A stretch of 64,000 bases of DNA from the NCBI GenBank assembly GCA_040954595.2, contig CM082586.2, forward strand, positions 3,844,001 to 3,908,000. Reading direction: 5' to 3'. The notes beneath the pieces are model-generated. The model was not told where the DNA came from, searched no databases, and saw only the letters and a program-made list of their open reading frames with translations. The stretch is from Balanoglossus misakiensis (lineage: Eukaryota > Hemichordata). Each line of letters opens with the position of its first letter. Position 1 is the stretch's first letter. Of the stretch, positions 61,619 through 64,000 are shown piece after piece. The translations under genes and the position numbers were made by a program.

Positions 61619-64000
61619 AGTGGGGTGACAGAACTGTTGTGTTATAATTACCGAGTATATGAATGTCGAACCTGCACACTTCTATATACTTCTGATAGTT
61701 TGTCATTCCTCAGTAATGTGACGCATATTCTTCTGTATTGTGACGCACATTTAGTAATGTGACGCACACAGCATTTGATTTCAATATTTGTCTGGTACAT
61801 GTAGTTTTCTATGATGATTTTCGTTATTGGAGTTCCTTTTTCCTCCTTTAAAATAATTTGTTGTAGGAATAGCACAAACCACCAAAACTACTTGTTTATT
61901 GTACCATTAGAGTTTGTGTAAAATGTTTATTGCCATTGCATGATCTTAAATTTATAATTGTTGTGTATATTATGATCCCCAATGAATATAATCATTTAAG
62001 AGGAGGTGACGTTTATCTGTATTTAACTTTTTTATTCTTGCATTTTATTGAGTCGTCACTGTAGTTCCAAATGTTAATTGTGATTCGAAGCGGAAATTGT
62101 CACATATAATTACTTTTTGAACAAAGACACAACATTTCTTCAGTCAAATCATTTGCCATCATTTTACTGTTGTTTTTAGAGGTGAGAGATTGATTTTCAA
62201 AGTCTCTGATTTATTTTTAAGTAAAGGAGTCTATTTGTACGACTGGATATAATGTACTGTAAAATTTGTAACATTGGTATGTTGCGTTACAGTTGAAACT
62301 GAACAGAACACAATTAGGCAAAATTCTATCTGAGGTGTGCACAGGGTTTCTTTAACCCTCTATAATGAATGATTTGACAAACAAAAAAACTGTGGGATTC
62401 TTGATTTTTCACTACTTTCTTTAGATTGTCCGACGAAATTCCATGATCTTGTACTTCACATTTTAGTCAGCAAGACAAAGCAAAAACCCCATTTAAACTT
62501 TATCTATGGAGCAAAAAAAAATCAATACACTGAAAACAGTGTTCCACAAAATTTCAGAACTGCCTGAATTAATCACTATTGTAATTGAAACTATTGATTG
62601 TAATATTGCAACAACCAATCGTAAATTTTTTACCGTTACTTAATGTAGGATAATTAAATGTTTCTGTTGTGTGAACCTTTGACTTTGCAATATTTGACCT
62701 GATGCTGTGTGTATAGATAGCCTTGATAGTTTAACTTGTTAGATGCGCTAATAATTGTCCTCTTGTCTCCCGTCTTGGATTGCAATAACATGTTAGCAAT
62801 AACAGTAGAGTAGCATAGAGATATCTTCATCCATCATAACAATTGCAGAATATATATACATATAATCTATCATGGAAAAAAAGCTTGCTTTATTGTGGAT
62901 TGATGTGTGTGGCTTCCCAGTCCAAATGCTTATGTGTCCATTCCACCAGAATGTCTACAGAAATTACAAGGCTAAGAACAGTATGTGTCTCTTGACTTTC
63001 TAAATACTATTGATACAAATGCCTAGCCACTCCATGGACATGTTGTGTATACATTTGCTATGATATGTCTTCCCTACTTCAAAATAAAAAAATATTTTGA
63101 TAATGCCTGAATGACACAAGTCACTGTTTTATAGAAATTTATATAACTTTGGCAGCATTGACATTTTATTCAGGATATGCAGTTGAATGACAAGTAATGT
63201 GCCCAGTCCAGCAATTTATTCGACAGGTCCTTACCTTATTTACTGTCATTGTAAGCAATAGTTTAAAAAGTATCAAAGTCTAGATCAGGTCTTCTGGTTT
63301 TGAGCCATGCACAGGAATAGAATAATACAGAGCTGGTTTCAAGTCAACCCATTTGTTTTGCCTGTAGTATTTTGACGATGTACAAGGTTCTGTGCAGTCT
63401 TTGGACTGCTTACACACGCCTTTTTTCATGTCTGTCTCATACCTTTGCATTTAGGGTCTGTTTGTGGGCTTGTCTTTGACTTGCTTGCCTATTTGCTCTG
63501 TAACTCAACAAATACAATCGATCATGTCCAATCCTTCACCAACTAATAATTTCTCTTGTGTAAACAGCAATTGAGACTAATAGAAGTAATTGCTTGAATG
63601 TGTTCAGATGATTTCGTCTGTCATATGTGGTATTATAACAGTATGTCACATTTTCAGTGGTACGTGTATTTAGATAAAAACAAACTTCAATTTATTTGCT
63701 GTGGACATAACTAAATAAATGATATAATATCAGTGAGTTTATTTGTGACATTTCAATTGATCTTGAAGATAAATGACAGAAAAATCCACACAAAGTCCAT
63801 TTCAGTGATCTATTGATGGTCTATACAGTTTCATCCTTACTGGGAAATGTATTCACATGAATCTGCTATGTTCTTGCTTCTCTAGAATCATTGCATTTAC
63901 AACAAGCAGCTTCTCTGTATAAATATAAGTGTGGTGATACACAATGGGGAGATCCAGCCTGAATGAACGAGATATGTTCAGTTCAACATGAATGGTGTAG

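Larger units (their letters stand above)
58682..64000 (+). other. AGO 3' UTR and downstream sequence, no further gene seen
   Basis: AATAAA signals at 58971-58976, about 59776, 59826, 63083 and 63713 allow 3' UTRs of about 0.3 to 5 kb. Two full copies of family-A elements lie here, plus three GTAATGTGACGCACA-like repeats at about 61714-61770. No coding exon was recognised. Confidence 0.5.

Overview
This is nuclear DNA from an intron-rich animal. The genes are split by GT-AG introns, ribosomal protein genes carry 5' pyrimidine tracts, and all recognisable proteins are conserved bilaterian ones with vertebrate-like sequences. There is a CAMSAP of vertebrate domain order and a slicer-type AGO of the AGO1-4 clade. 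Codon use, AT-rich spacers and many short dispersed repeats would suit a marine invertebrate (lophotrochozoan or invertebrate deuterostome), but the sequence alone does not let me name the species. No bacterial, viral or CRISPR material is visible.

Layout, left to right: (1) 3' part of an SLC25A51-type mitochondrial NAD+ carrier (+, 3-1025). (2) First coding exon of a CRAL-TRIO/clavesin-like lipid-transfer protein behind a CCAAT/TATA promoter (+, about 3303-3537); the rest of that gene was not found. (3) An intronless gene for an unrecognised basic, probably nuclear protein (-, 4381-5745). (4) A GATA microsatellite and a 3 kb stretch without genes. (5) A short two-exon complexin ending in a CaaX box (-, 9439-10147), which I assembled. 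(6) A complete 15-exon CAMSAP gene (+, 12521-25341, 1,664 aa). (7) RPS25 (-, 26833-28007), convergent with CAMSAP and divergent from (8) MTERF4 (+, 28722-29849). (9) An intronless BTB-domain protein (+, 31343-32908), convergent with (10) a 1,181-aa type II membrane coiled-coil glycoprotein (-, 33124-36918). (11) RPL19 (+, 38429-40118). (12) A complete 20-exon Argonaute gene (+, 41539-58681, 894 aa) with a predicted extra 30-nt cassette exon. The last 5.3 kb is probable AGO 3' UTR and spacer.

The genes do not form a pathway: mitochondrial NAD+ import, mitochondrial ribosome assembly, cytosolic ribosome, microtubule minus ends, synaptic fusion and RNA silencing simply lie side by side. The points most worth a second look are: a possible in-frame microexon that would add serines to the phosphorylated C-terminal loop of AGO; a collagen-like Gly-Pro-Pro run at the AGO N-terminus; the large sequon-rich type II coiled-coil protein; the reduced prenylated complexin; a six-copy tandem array of YY1-like motifs in an AGO intron; and several families of short inverted-repeat (MITE-like) elements, one with five copies inside this window. 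Exon borders and the 1,664/894/1,181-aa lengths come from reading frame, splice-site and family comparison by eye; no alignment or transcript data were used.
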